From the NCBI GenBank assembly GCA_900758495.1, contig CAAERO010000041.1:13941-77940 (forward strand): a stretch of 64,000 bases of DNA, read 5' to 3'. The translations under genes were made by a program, and so were the position numbers. Origin of the DNA: Bacilli bacterium. Lineage in GTDB: Bacteria > Bacillota_I > Bacilli_A > RF39 > UBA660. The notes below the pieces were generated by a model that saw only the letters and a program-made list of their open reading frames with translations, searched no databases and was not told where the DNA came from. Shown here piece by piece: positions 42,466 through 51,055 of this stretch (the first letter of the stretch is position 1; every line of letters begins with the position of its first letter).

Positions 42466-44277
42466 ATGACGACAGGGTTGTTCTTTCCAACTTGTGCCCT
42501 TTGTTTTTCAATATTACTAAATATAGTTTACTTTAGTAAAAGAAGACTTAAAAATGTTGAAAATAAATTATACCAATTTCTAGTAATAAGTAATTTGTTT
42601 GCATTGCTTTTTGAATATGCTTGTACTTTCGCCTCCCTTAACTACATTACATTTTTTAGTGACTTGGTGTTAAAGACTTATTTGTTACTTTTACTTATCT
42701 GGATAGCCACTTTTTCAATTTATATGATTTATATAACTAAGAAAGATCATCAAATATCAAAATTATTTTGGATTGTTGCTATGATTACTTTTGCAATTCC
42801 AATACTTATCTTCCCGATTACTTTTGCAAAAGGTGCTTATGGACCAGTCATTACTGGTGTACCAGTAAACTTAGTTTATTTAGCAAGTTTTATTTTTATC
42901 AGTGTATGGGTAATAATAGCAATATTTAATAAGTCCTTTAACTTTAATAAAAAAATTATTCCGTTAATGATTTATATAATACTAGGAATTATTACTTCTA
43001 TAGTACAAAACTACGTTCCAGGGGTATTACTTATTACTCCATCAGAAACATTAGTTACCTTTCTTATGTACTTCACTATTGAAAACCCAGATGTTAAATT
43101 GATTGAAGAGTTGAATATTGCTAAAGAAACTGCCGTAAGAGCAAATAATGCAAAGACAGAATTCTTATCAAATATGTCTCACGAGATAAGAACTCCCTTA
43201 AATGCGATAGTTGGATTTTCAGAAGCTCTTCAAGAAGAAGAAGGAATTCCAGAAACAGCAAAAGAAGATGTTAAAGATATAATGATGGCTAGTCAAGGTT
43301 TGTTAGAGATAGTAAATGGTATTTTAGATATTTCGAAAATAGAAGCTGATAAATTAGAAATTGTTAATACTACTTATGAACCAGTAAAAATCTTTAATGA
43401 ATTAGTTGTATTAACTAAAGGAAGACTTGGAAATGAAAAACCAATCGAGTTAAGAGTTAAATTTAGTAAAGATTTACCAAGTTCCTTATATGGCGATTAT
43501 GCAAGAGTTAAACAAATTGTTTTAAATCTATTGACTAATGCGGTAAAATATACGGAGAAGGGATATATTGATTTTGTCGTAGAAAGTGTCATTTTGAAAA
43601 ATAGTATTTGCAGGTTGATTATCTCTGTTGAAGATACTGGTATTGGAATTAAACGAGATAATATTGATAAGTTATTTCAAAAGTTTGAACGTGCTGATGA
43701 AGAGAGAAATATAACTATCGAAGGGACAGGACTTGGTCTTGCTATTACTAAAAAATTAGTAGAGCTAATGCATGGGGAGATGGTTGTTCAAAGTATCTAT
43801 GGAAAAGGTAGTAAGTTTACTGTTTGTATTGATCAAAAGATAGTAGATATTACACCTAAGGAAGTAGTAATACCAAAAGAAGAGGTATCAGTTAAAAGAA
43901 ATTATAAAGGAAAGAGAATATTGGTAGTTGATGATAATAAACTTAATCTAAAAGTCGCAGAACGCTTACTTAAAGATTATAGTGTATTTGTAGACGAGAC
44001 CTCAAGTGGAGCTGATGCTATTAAAAGAGTAGAAATGGGAATACCTTATAATCTTATTTTAATGGATGATATGATGCCAGAGATGAGCGGTTCAGAAACA
44101 CTATTAAAGTTGAAAGAAAAAGAAGACTTCAAGATAAAAACAGTGGTTCTTACTGCTAATGCAATAGCAGGAATGAAAGAAAAATATCTAAGTATTGGTT
44201 TTGATGATTACTTATCTAAACCAATTCAAAGAAATGAATTAGAAAGAGTACTTGATGAGTATTTGAAGGAGGAATAA
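42466..44277 (+). CDS. Hybrid sensor histidine kinase with receiver domain
   Basis: 603 aa. Six or seven membrane helices (about 1-205) form the sensor, with no large extracellular domain, as in 7TM-type kinases. Then HisKA LSNMSHEIRTPLNAIVGFSE (His239), HATPase_c with LNLLTNAVKYT, VEDTGIGI and GTGLGLAIT, and a C-terminal receiver (about 483-600; RILVVDDNKLNL, phospho-Asp534 in LILMDDMMPEMSG, Lys585 region LSKPIQ). The next gene supplies the Hpt domain, so phosphate can flow His-Asp-His-Asp. Start ATG 42466 follows ATAGGAG. Confidence 0.92.
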   Translation: MTTGLFFPTCALCFSILLNIVYFSKRRLKNVENKLYQFLVISNLFALLFEYACTFASLNYITFFSDLVLKTYLLLLLIWIATFSIYMIYITKKDHQISKLFWIVAMITFAIPILIFPITFAKGAYGPVITGVPVNLVYLASFIFISVWVIIAIFNKSFNFNKKIIPLMIYIILGIITSIVQNYVPGVLLITPSETLVTFLMYFTIENPDVKLIEELNIAKETAVRANNAKTEFLSNMSHEIRTPLNAIVGFSEALQEEEGIPETAKEDVKDIMMASQGLLEIVNGILDISKIEADKLEIVNTTYEPVKIFNELVVLTKGRLGNEKPIELRVKFSKDLPSSLYGDYARVKQIVLNLLTNAVKYTEKGYIDFVVESVILKNSICRLIISVEDTGIGIKRDNIDKLFQKFERADEERNITIEGTGLGLAITKKLVELMHGEMVVQSIYGKGSKFTVCIDQKIVDITPKEVVIPKEEVSVKRNYKGKRILVVDDNKLNLKVAERLLKDYSVFVDETSSGADAIKRVEMGIPYNLILMDDMMPEMSGSETLLKLKEKEDFKIKTVVLTANAIAGMKEKYLSIGFDDYLSKPIQRNELERVLDEYLKEE

Positions 44278-44279
44278 TA

Positions 44280-45056
44280 ATGAGAGATGTAACACTATTA
44301 ACAAGTAATGGAGTAAATGTTGCAAAAAGTTTGGAACTATTTGGAGATATGGCAACATATGATAGTACCTTGAGTGACTTTTTAGCAGATATTAATGAAA
44401 AAGAAAATAAAATTAAACTATATAAAGAAAGCGGTGATATGGCTAATTACTCAATCTATGTTCATGGCTTGAAAAGTGATGCTAAATATTTTGGCTTTGA
44501 TACGTTAGCAAATTATGCTTTTCAACACGAGATGGCTAGTAAAGAGAATAATCTTTACTTTGTAACAGAACATTTCAATGAATTAATATTAGAATTAGAT
44601 AGAATTGTTCATTTAGTCAAACAATATTTAGGCTTAGAAGATGCAGGAGTACAAACAACTCTTACTGCTCCCCGTAAAGATAGAGCACTTATTGTAGTAG
44701 ATGATTCAGCTGTTATTAAAAACTTTATTTTAAAAATCTTTGATCAACAATTTGAAGTCTTAATGGCAGGAGACGGAGAAGAAGCTTTAAAGTTAATTAA
44801 TGAAAATAATGGGCAAAAGATAGTAGGAATGTTACTAGATCTTAATATGCCAAATGTTAATGGCTTTCAAGTTTTAGAATACTTCAAAACGAATAATCTA
44901 TTTGATTCTATTCCTGTTTCTATTATAACTGGTGTAGGAGATAATGCTTTGGTAGCTCAGGCTTTTGAATATCCAATAGTAGATATAATTAGAAAACCAT
45001 TTAATGAAAGAGATATAAAAGCCGTAGTTGAAAAAACAATACAGTATGCTCATTAG
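44280..45056 (+). CDS. Hpt-receiver phosphorelay protein
   Basis: 258 aa. An N-terminal histidine phosphotransfer domain (about 10-120; YSIYVHGLKSDAKYFGF, His62) and a C-terminal receiver (about 134-257; ALIVVDDSAVIKN, Asp187 in MLLDLNMPNVNG, IIRKPFNE). No DNA-binding or enzymatic output follows. It starts 2 nt after the kinase gene and is surely co-translated. The terminal target of the relay is not in the operon; the final receiver may act through a protein partner. Confidence 0.9.
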   Translation: MRDVTLLTSNGVNVAKSLELFGDMATYDSTLSDFLADINEKENKIKLYKESGDMANYSIYVHGLKSDAKYFGFDTLANYAFQHEMASKENNLYFVTEHFNELILELDRIVHLVKQYLGLEDAGVQTTLTAPRKDRALIVVDDSAVIKNFILKIFDQQFEVLMAGDGEEALKLINENNGQKIVGMLLDLNMPNVNGFQVLEYFKTNNLFDSIPVSIITGVGDNALVAQAFEYPIVDIIRKPFNERDIKAVVEKTIQYAH

Positions 45057-45062
45057 AATAAA

Positions 45063-45084
45063 GGCTAAAGTTTTAGTCTTTTTT
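45063..45084 (+). terminator. Terminator of the phosphorelay operon
   Basis: GGCTAAA (45063-45069) pairs with TTTAGTC (45072-45078, one G-T), followed by six T. Confidence 0.7.
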
Positions 45085-45136
45085 CGTTCAATACTGTACT
45101 AAAATAATTAATTATATTAAGAAAGAGAGAACACAA

Positions 45137-47518
45137 ATGGAGCAAGTAACAATAAGTAGTGATTATAAAACAGTGAATATTCCTCCTGATATGTTAGAAG
45201 AAGTTAAGTATCTAGTTAAAAAGAGTAATCTATTGAGTTTTTATAAAGTTAGTAGTAATATGGATTATGCAGATTTAGATGATATGGTAACTTATCTTGT
45301 TAATCGTTGTAATTTTATGTTAGAACTGATAGATAATAAAGAGTTAGATCCTAATATAATAGAAGAATATAAAGAAATACTACCAGTACGACAGAATAAT
45401 AAAGAATATAGTAATATACTTTATTATTATTTTAGTCATAATAAAGAACCACTTATTGGTAAAACAATAGATAATCTTTATAAGATAAATAAAAAAATAG
45501 AAGAAAGAACATTAATAAAAGATTTAACTAAGGCTAAAGAAGATACTATTATTGATATGAAGTACTTTATGGGTAGTGAAGAAATTAGTACTTTTGATAA
45601 GTTATATACTATAGCAATAGAAAAAGAAGATATTACTACTATGCGAGAAATGTTAGGTAAAGTACAAGAGAAAATATTAGAAGAATGGAGTAATTATTCT
45701 AAAGATTTACATAAAATGACAGATGATAACTTTTGTTTTCTAGGTCATAGCAGTGAAACAACTGAATATAAAGGAGAATTTAGAACTAAGTATGTTTCTT
45801 GTTCTTTATTTAATCAAGATGTAAATGATACCTTTAATAATGACTACGGATTTATTATGGAACCTATCAATATAGTAGGGGCTGATAGTCGGGATATGTA
45901 TGTTGATAATGCTGCAATGGATATAGATAAATTAACAACATATAGTTCTATTAAGAAAATTCATCATCCCCAAAGATTACTAGATGAATGTTTAAAACTG
46001 AAAAAAGAAAACCAAGAAAAAGGGAAGAACTATCCTGTTTATAGTGAAGTAGTAACCCTTGGCTTCCATCCCGCTGCTATTTTTTGTTTTACTAATGGTG
46101 CTAAAAACTATGATTATAATTATGAAAGTGCTTATGAATTACAAAAAAATTTTCCAAACTTAGAAGTACATACTTTTGATGTGATGAAACATAAGACTGG
46201 TAAAGAACTTGAAACTTTTAAATTAGAATTAGTTGATTCTTTAATAGAACAATTTACTAATTTAAGTGGAGGTTGTAGTTCAGAAGAGTTGTTTAGATAT
46301 GATTATTTTTTTACTGAGTTTGATAAATTAAAACAAAAAGAAAACTATACAGAAGCTGATATAGAACTTATATTTAGAAAGAATCAAGATATGATATCAT
46401 ATCTTGATAGTACTTCCTATTTGTTTTCTGGAGAGTATTCTTCTAATGAGATAAAATATATTCTTGGAAATAGTTATAGATATAGTATAAATTCTATTTT
46501 TAGAAAAGATATAAGACCCTTTGTTATAAATAATTTAACTAGCTTACTACCTTATAGAGAAAAATTAGATGAATACTATAGTGGTTTAGGTAAAACTGTT
46601 TTCTTACTATCTAAAATAGAAGTGACTGATTCTATGCTTTTAGAAATTAAAGAAGAGAAAATAACTAATTTTGAAGAACTATCTAATTATTTAGCTAATA
46701 AGAGAATACTTGTTTTAAATGAAAAAGAAGAAAAGAATGAGTTTGATTTACAGAAAAATCGAAAAGAAAGAGAAGAGCTTATTAAAGAAAAGGCTGAACG
46801 AGAAAATAGTCAAAGAGAATATTTAAAATATAGTAATATTAATATGTTTAAAGACTTTAAGAAACCTTTAGAGGGTCAATACAATAAAGTTTTAGAAAAA
46901 ATTAGTAATAATGATATTAGATTTAATAGTATCTTAAAAGAGTATGAACAACTATTAGAACAATTAAATAGCTTAACTATTAAAAAAGAAACGGAATTAC
47001 AAAAAGACTTTACTGATGTTGAAATAACTAGCAAAATAAATGAAATCTCCAAAGAAATTGATTTAATGTCTTCTCATCCAATATTAAATATAATAAAAAT
47101 TAGGAAAGGAAAAAAAGTTATAGAAAAGTTAAATATACAAAAAGAAGAAAAAGAAAAAGACTTTTTAGATAAAAAGAAAGAAAATATTAGTGTAATTGAT
47201 AATGATATGAATACTACTACTAAAAAGATAGAGAAAAAGAAAGAAATATTAGAAGATATTAAAACGGAAAATCAACAGTTAAAAACTGAAAAAGAAACTA
47301 TTTTAGATAAAGTTAATTATTATTTCTGCTGTAACAAAGTAGAAGATATTGCTAAAATGATAAAGAAAAGTGATGATTTCTTAGTAAATTATGATTTTAG
47401 TAATGATTATACAATAAGAGAGATTGATTATAAAATAAGTGAACTCGATAAAGAATTCTTAGGTACTGTAGAGGAAAAGAATATGATAAAAGAAGAAAAA
47501 AGTCATTTACAAATGTAG
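45137..47518 (+). CDS. Large protein of unknown function with C-terminal coiled coil
   Basis: 793 aa, not recognised; no signal peptide or membrane helix. The N-terminal 200 residues are helical. A globular middle (about 205-375) contains CFLGHSSETTEYKGEFRTKY, VSCSLFNQDVND, YGFIMEPINIVGADSRDMYV and EVVTLGFHPAAIFCFTNGAK, a pattern of His, Tyr, Ser and acidic residues that could be enzymatic. The last 300 residues are Lys/Glu-rich coiled coil (ILVLNEKEEKNEFDLQKNRK onward). It has its own terminator. It could be an effector-like or structural protein. Base composition is as in its neighbours. Confidence 0.6.
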   Translation: MEQVTISSDYKTVNIPPDMLEEVKYLVKKSNLLSFYKVSSNMDYADLDDMVTYLVNRCNFMLELIDNKELDPNIIEEYKEILPVRQNNKEYSNILYYYFSHNKEPLIGKTIDNLYKINKKIEERTLIKDLTKAKEDTIIDMKYFMGSEEISTFDKLYTIAIEKEDITTMREMLGKVQEKILEEWSNYSKDLHKMTDDNFCFLGHSSETTEYKGEFRTKYVSCSLFNQDVNDTFNNDYGFIMEPINIVGADSRDMYVDNAAMDIDKLTTYSSIKKIHHPQRLLDECLKLKKENQEKGKNYPVYSEVVTLGFHPAAIFCFTNGAKNYDYNYESAYELQKNFPNLEVHTFDVMKHKTGKELETFKLELVDSLIEQFTNLSGGCSSEELFRYDYFFTEFDKLKQKENYTEADIELIFRKNQDMISYLDSTSYLFSGEYSSNEIKYILGNSYRYSINSIFRKDIRPFVINNLTSLLPYREKLDEYYSGLGKTVFLLSKIEVTDSMLLEIKEEKITNFEELSNYLANKRILVLNEKEEKNEFDLQKNRKEREELIKEKAERENSQREYLKYSNINMFKDFKKPLEGQYNKVLEKISNNDIRFNSILKEYEQLLEQLNSLTIKKETELQKDFTDVEITSKINEISKEIDLMSSHPILNIIKIRKGKKVIEKLNIQKEEKEKDFLDKKKENISVIDNDMNTTTKKIEKKKEILEDIKTENQQLKTEKETILDKVNYYFCCNKVEDIAKMIKKSDDFLVNYDFSNDYTIREIDYKISELDKEFLGTVEEKNMIKEEKSHLQM

Positions 47519-47528
47519 TATTTTCTAT

Positions 47529-47553
47529 AAAAGAACTAATGTGTTCTTTTTTT
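47529..47553 (+). terminator. Terminator
   Basis: AAGAAC (47531-47536) pairs with GTTCTT (47543-47548), then a T-run interrupted by one G. Confidence 0.8.
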
Positions 47554-47654
47554 GTAACTTCTTCTAAAATAAAAAAAATAAAAAAATTACTTACGAAAAA
47601 AAATTAAATATGATATATTGTAAAAGCTTGAAAAAAGCAAGGAAGAGGTGTTTT

Positions 47655-49628
47655 ATGAAAAAAGTGAATCTTGGTAAAGAAAATATTAATAAACTATTAA
47701 TTTCATTTGCAATACCTTGTGTAATTAGTATGCTAATAAATTCAGTTTATAATATTGTTGACCAGATATTTATTGGCAAAGGAGTGGGTACTTTAGGAAA
47801 TGCTGCTACTAATGTAATTTTTCCATTAGTAATTATCTTTAATGCAGTAGCAGGTTTAATTGGTAATGGCGCTAGTGCTAATTTATCATTAAAACTAGGA
47901 GAAGGTAAAAAAGAAGAAGGCGGCAAGATAATTGGTAATGCTGTTACTATTTCTGTTATTTCAGCAATCATCTTAAGTATAATAGCATATATTTTCTTAC
48001 CACAATTAGTCTATCTTTTTGGTTGTACGAAGAGTGTTTATCAATATGCTATTGATTATGGAAGAATAATTATTTTAGGTGCACCCTTTATGATAATTTA
48101 TTCTGCTCTTTCCCAAATTATTAGAGCAGATGGTGCTCCTAAATACTCAATGATTTTGTTAGTAGTAGGAGCTATTTTAAATATCATTTTAGATCCTATT
48201 TTTATCTTTACTTTTAATATGGGTGTTAAAGGAGGAGCAATCGCTACTGTAATTGGCCAAATAGTTTCTTTTTTGATGGCTATTATGTACTTAAAAAAGG
48301 TCAAATCTGTTAAATTAGAAAAAGATTCTTTTAAACTTGATAAGAGTATCTTTAGAACTTTAGGACTTGGTCTATCATCGTTTATTACTCAAATAACTGT
48401 CTTAGCTTTATTTGTCTTTATGAATAATATGATGACTAAATATGGAGCTAAAACTAAATATGGAGCAGATATTCCCTTATCAGTTTATGGTGTTATCTCT
48501 AAGATAAATAGTCTTTATATATCAACAATTTTAGGAATATCTATTGGTGCACAACCAATAATTGGTTTTAACTATGGAGCAGGTAAATATGAAAGAGTTA
48601 AAGAAGCACTAAGGAAAGTCTTAACTGTAAACTTAATAGTAGGTTTAGTTTTTAATATTATTTTTTACTTATTTCCACGTCAAATAGTAAGTATTTTTAT
48701 AACAAATTCTGATCCAAACTATAAACTATTTTTAGAATTTGCTGTTTTAATATGTCATTCATTCTTATTAGTTATGGGACTTAACTTTTTAGAAATGACA
48801 ACTTCTATTGTTGTTCAATCTTTAGGAAATGTTAAAAAAGCTACAATGGTATCATTTATTAGACAGATAATTTTATTTATTCCTATTGCTTGTTTTATGG
48901 CTAATTACCTACATAAAGGTATTTATGGAGTGTTAAATGCTGGACCAATCGCTGATACAATTACTTTCTTTATTGCTATAGCTATTTTTTATTCAGAATA
49001 TAGAAAACTATCTACTAGAAAAATTTTAGTTGATACAACTGATGAACAAAGTAATAAAACTTATCATGGTAAAAAAATAATAATAACTATTTCTCGTGAA
49101 TATGGTAGTGGTGGTCACTATGTTGGAGAATTACTTGCAAAAGAAACAGGACTTAAGTTTTATGATAAAAATTTAATTAGTATGATTAGTAAGAAGACAG
49201 GTTTATCAAAGGAATATATTAGTGAAAATGATCAAAAGTTAGCATCATTTAAATATAGCAATAATAATGATGATAGAATCTTTATTGCTGAAAGTAAAGT
49301 GATTAAAGACTTAGCCGAAAAAGAATCATGTATTATAGTAGGTAGATGTGCCGATTATGTCTTAAAGGATAATCAAGATACTTTGAAAATATTCCTTTAT
49401 AGTAGTGATAATGACAAAGTTAATCGTGCAGTTAAATATTATGGTTTGCAAGAAGAAAATGCACTTAAAGAAATCAGAAAAATTAATAATGAACGTGCTA
49501 AACACTACAAATACTATACAGGAAGAGATTGGTATAACTTAGCAAATTATGATTTAGTTCTTAACGTTGATTATTTAGGAGTTCAAGGGACTGTTTTATT
49601 GATTAAAAAACATATTGATGAACATTAA
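47655..49628 (+). CDS. MATE-family transporter fused to a cytidylate-kinase-like domain
   Basis: 657 aa. Residues about 1-455 form a complete 12-helix MATE exporter (LLISFAIPCVISMLINSVYN, VDQIFIGKGVGTLGNAATNV, ISIGAQPIIGFNYGAG). After a linker, residues about 472-655 are a P-loop kinase of the cytidylate-kinase-like family: ITISREYGSGGHYVGELLAK (P-loop form), GLKFYDKNLI, CIIVGRCADYVL and YYTGRDWYNLANYDLVLNVD. The frame is unbroken across the joint. The upstream part of the frame (from 47610) is spurious; ATG 47655 follows GGAAGAGGTG. The kinase part may sense or modify nucleotides (inference). Confidence 0.9.
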   Translation: MKKVNLGKENINKLLISFAIPCVISMLINSVYNIVDQIFIGKGVGTLGNAATNVIFPLVIIFNAVAGLIGNGASANLSLKLGEGKKEEGGKIIGNAVTISVISAIILSIIAYIFLPQLVYLFGCTKSVYQYAIDYGRIIILGAPFMIIYSALSQIIRADGAPKYSMILLVVGAILNIILDPIFIFTFNMGVKGGAIATVIGQIVSFLMAIMYLKKVKSVKLEKDSFKLDKSIFRTLGLGLSSFITQITVLALFVFMNNMMTKYGAKTKYGADIPLSVYGVISKINSLYISTILGISIGAQPIIGFNYGAGKYERVKEALRKVLTVNLIVGLVFNIIFYLFPRQIVSIFITNSDPNYKLFLEFAVLICHSFLLVMGLNFLEMTTSIVVQSLGNVKKATMVSFIRQIILFIPIACFMANYLHKGIYGVLNAGPIADTITFFIAIAIFYSEYRKLSTRKILVDTTDEQSNKTYHGKKIIITISREYGSGGHYVGELLAKETGLKFYDKNLISMISKKTGLSKEYISENDQKLASFKYSNNNDDRIFIAESKVIKDLAEKESCIIVGRCADYVLKDNQDTLKIFLYSSDNDKVNRAVKYYGLQEENALKEIRKINNERAKHYKYYTGRDWYNLANYDLVLNVDYLGVQGTVLLIKKHIDEH

Positions 49629-49645
49629 TGCTTTCTTTCCTTCGT

Positions 49646-49674
49646 TTGACACTATTAGTAACATGAAATATAAT
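49646..49674 (+). promoter_or_regulatory. Consensus promoter of gene 49698
   Basis: TTGACA (49646-49651), 17-nt spacer, TATAAT (49669-49674): a perfect housekeeping promoter, with GCAAGGAG before ATG 49698. Confidence 0.88.
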
Positions 49675-49697
49675 AGTTAATGGCAAGGAGATAAAAA

Positions 49698-50390
49698 ATG
49701 CAAAAAATAGAAAATTTAAATATAAGACCCATATCACAATTAATATATCTAAAATATAGTGTTAATAATTCAAAATTACTTAAATTTAAAATAAATAGAG
49801 AAATTAATAAAAGATTAAAAAAAGACTATCAGCTTAATAAGACACAAGCAAAAATGTTAATTGCCTTTGAAAGACATACTATTGAAGATGGGTTAATTGA
49901 TAGTAAAAACTATGCTTTTGTGGGAGAACACTCACTTAGTAATATATTAGATATAATTTATTCTAAATTAGTATTTGTTAATTATGATGATGAAGAAACT
50001 TATAAAGAAGAACTTGATAATCTTTCTCTTAGTGAATTGGCTTTAGTTAATTATATTAGTGCTAAATTAGCGAAAGGGTATAAAAAAAGGATAAATACCT
50101 TATTAAACAGATTAAGAGATGGAGAAGTTAGTATTTATGATACTTTAGAAGAATCTATTAATTTACAAAAGTTTCATTATTATTTAGCAGAAAATAGTAA
50201 GAATCATTTCTTAAATCAACCTTATTTTGTTAGTAAAAAACAAGCTTTAAGGCAGTTTAAAAAAGAACAAGAATTTATGTTGACTTATAATAAAGGACTT
50301 TTATCCCAAGAAGTAATAGGAGAAATTAATATCATTAAGAATAATCAAGAGACTTTAAAACTTTATCAAAAAGTAGCGAAAAGAAAGTAG
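49698..50390 (+). CDS. Hypothetical helical protein, 230 aa
   Basis: Not recognised. Basic, Asn/Lys-rich, mostly helical by pattern, no signal peptide or membrane segment. Visible stretches are LIAFERHTIEDGLIDSKNYA and SNILDIIYSKLVFVNYDDEE. The perfect promoter and good ribosome site indicate a well-expressed protein. It is bounded by terminators on both sides, so context gives no clue. Confidence 0.6.
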   Translation: MQKIENLNIRPISQLIYLKYSVNNSKLLKFKINREINKRLKKDYQLNKTQAKMLIAFERHTIEDGLIDSKNYAFVGEHSLSNILDIIYSKLVFVNYDDEETYKEELDNLSLSELALVNYISAKLAKGYKKRINTLLNRLRDGEVSIYDTLEESINLQKFHYYLAENSKNHFLNQPYFVSKKQALRQFKKEQEFMLTYNKGLLSQEVIGEINIIKNNQETLKLYQKVAKRK

Positions 50391-50416
50391 TATTTATTTA
50401 ATTGCTACTTTTTTTC
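50384..50416 (+). terminator. Terminator of gene 49698
   Basis: AAAGTAG (50384-50390) pairs with CTACTTT (50405-50411), followed by more T. The 14-nt loop makes it moderate. Confidence 0.7.
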
Positions 50417-50470
50417 TATACTCTAAAATTATTTGTAGTATAATTATTAATATGAAAGGATAAAAAAATA

Positions 50471-51055
50471 ATGAAAGATGTAATCTTGTATAGAATAACA
50501 AGGCCATTAATAAAAGTATTTATGAAAATATTTTTTCGCCCAACATATATTGGTATTGAATTTCTTCCAACTGATAATAATTTCATTCTAGCAGGAAATC
50601 ATACTAGTTATCTAGATCCACTTCTGTTAATATCATCAACTGATAAAACTATTCATTTCTTAGCAAAAGATAGTTTATTAAGAGGTATTAAAGGTATCCT
50701 ATTTAAAAATATGGGTATTATTCCTGTTAATAGAAAAATCCATGATAAAAATGCTTTAAAGACAGCAGAAGAGGAACTACTTAATAAAAAAGTAATTGGT
50801 ATTTTTCCAGAAGGTACTATTAACAAAACAGAAGATATTACCATTCCTTTTAAGATTGGAGCGGTTAAGATGGCCCAAGATACGGATACTTTATTAGTAC
50901 CATTCACTATAACTGGTAAATACAAAATATTTAGAAAAAGTGTAGTAATTGAGTTTTATAAGCCTTATAAAATAAATGATAATTTAACAAGTGAAAATAC
51001 TAAGTTAAGAGAATTTATCAGTGATGAACTAGAAAGAAAGAAGGTTAGTAAATGA
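50471..51055 (+). CDS. 1-acyl-glycerol-3-phosphate acyltransferase (PlsC family), first copy
   Basis: 194 aa. Motif I GNHTSYLDP (H-x4-D), motif II region KNMGIIPVNR, motif III FPEGTINKTE, motif IV VPFTITG. Acylates the sn-2 position of lysophosphatidate in phospholipid synthesis, at the membrane face. It overlaps the next gene (acyl-CoA synthetase) by 4 nt (ATGA). A second PlsC follows two genes on, so the two may differ in acceptor or chain. Confidence 0.88.
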   Translation: MKDVILYRITRPLIKVFMKIFFRPTYIGIEFLPTDNNFILAGNHTSYLDPLLLISSTDKTIHFLAKDSLLRGIKGILFKNMGIIPVNRKIHDKNALKTAEEELLNKKVIGIFPEGTINKTEDITIPFKIGAVKMAQDTDTLLVPFTITGKYKIFRKSVVIEFYKPYKINDNLTSENTKLREFISDELERKKVSK

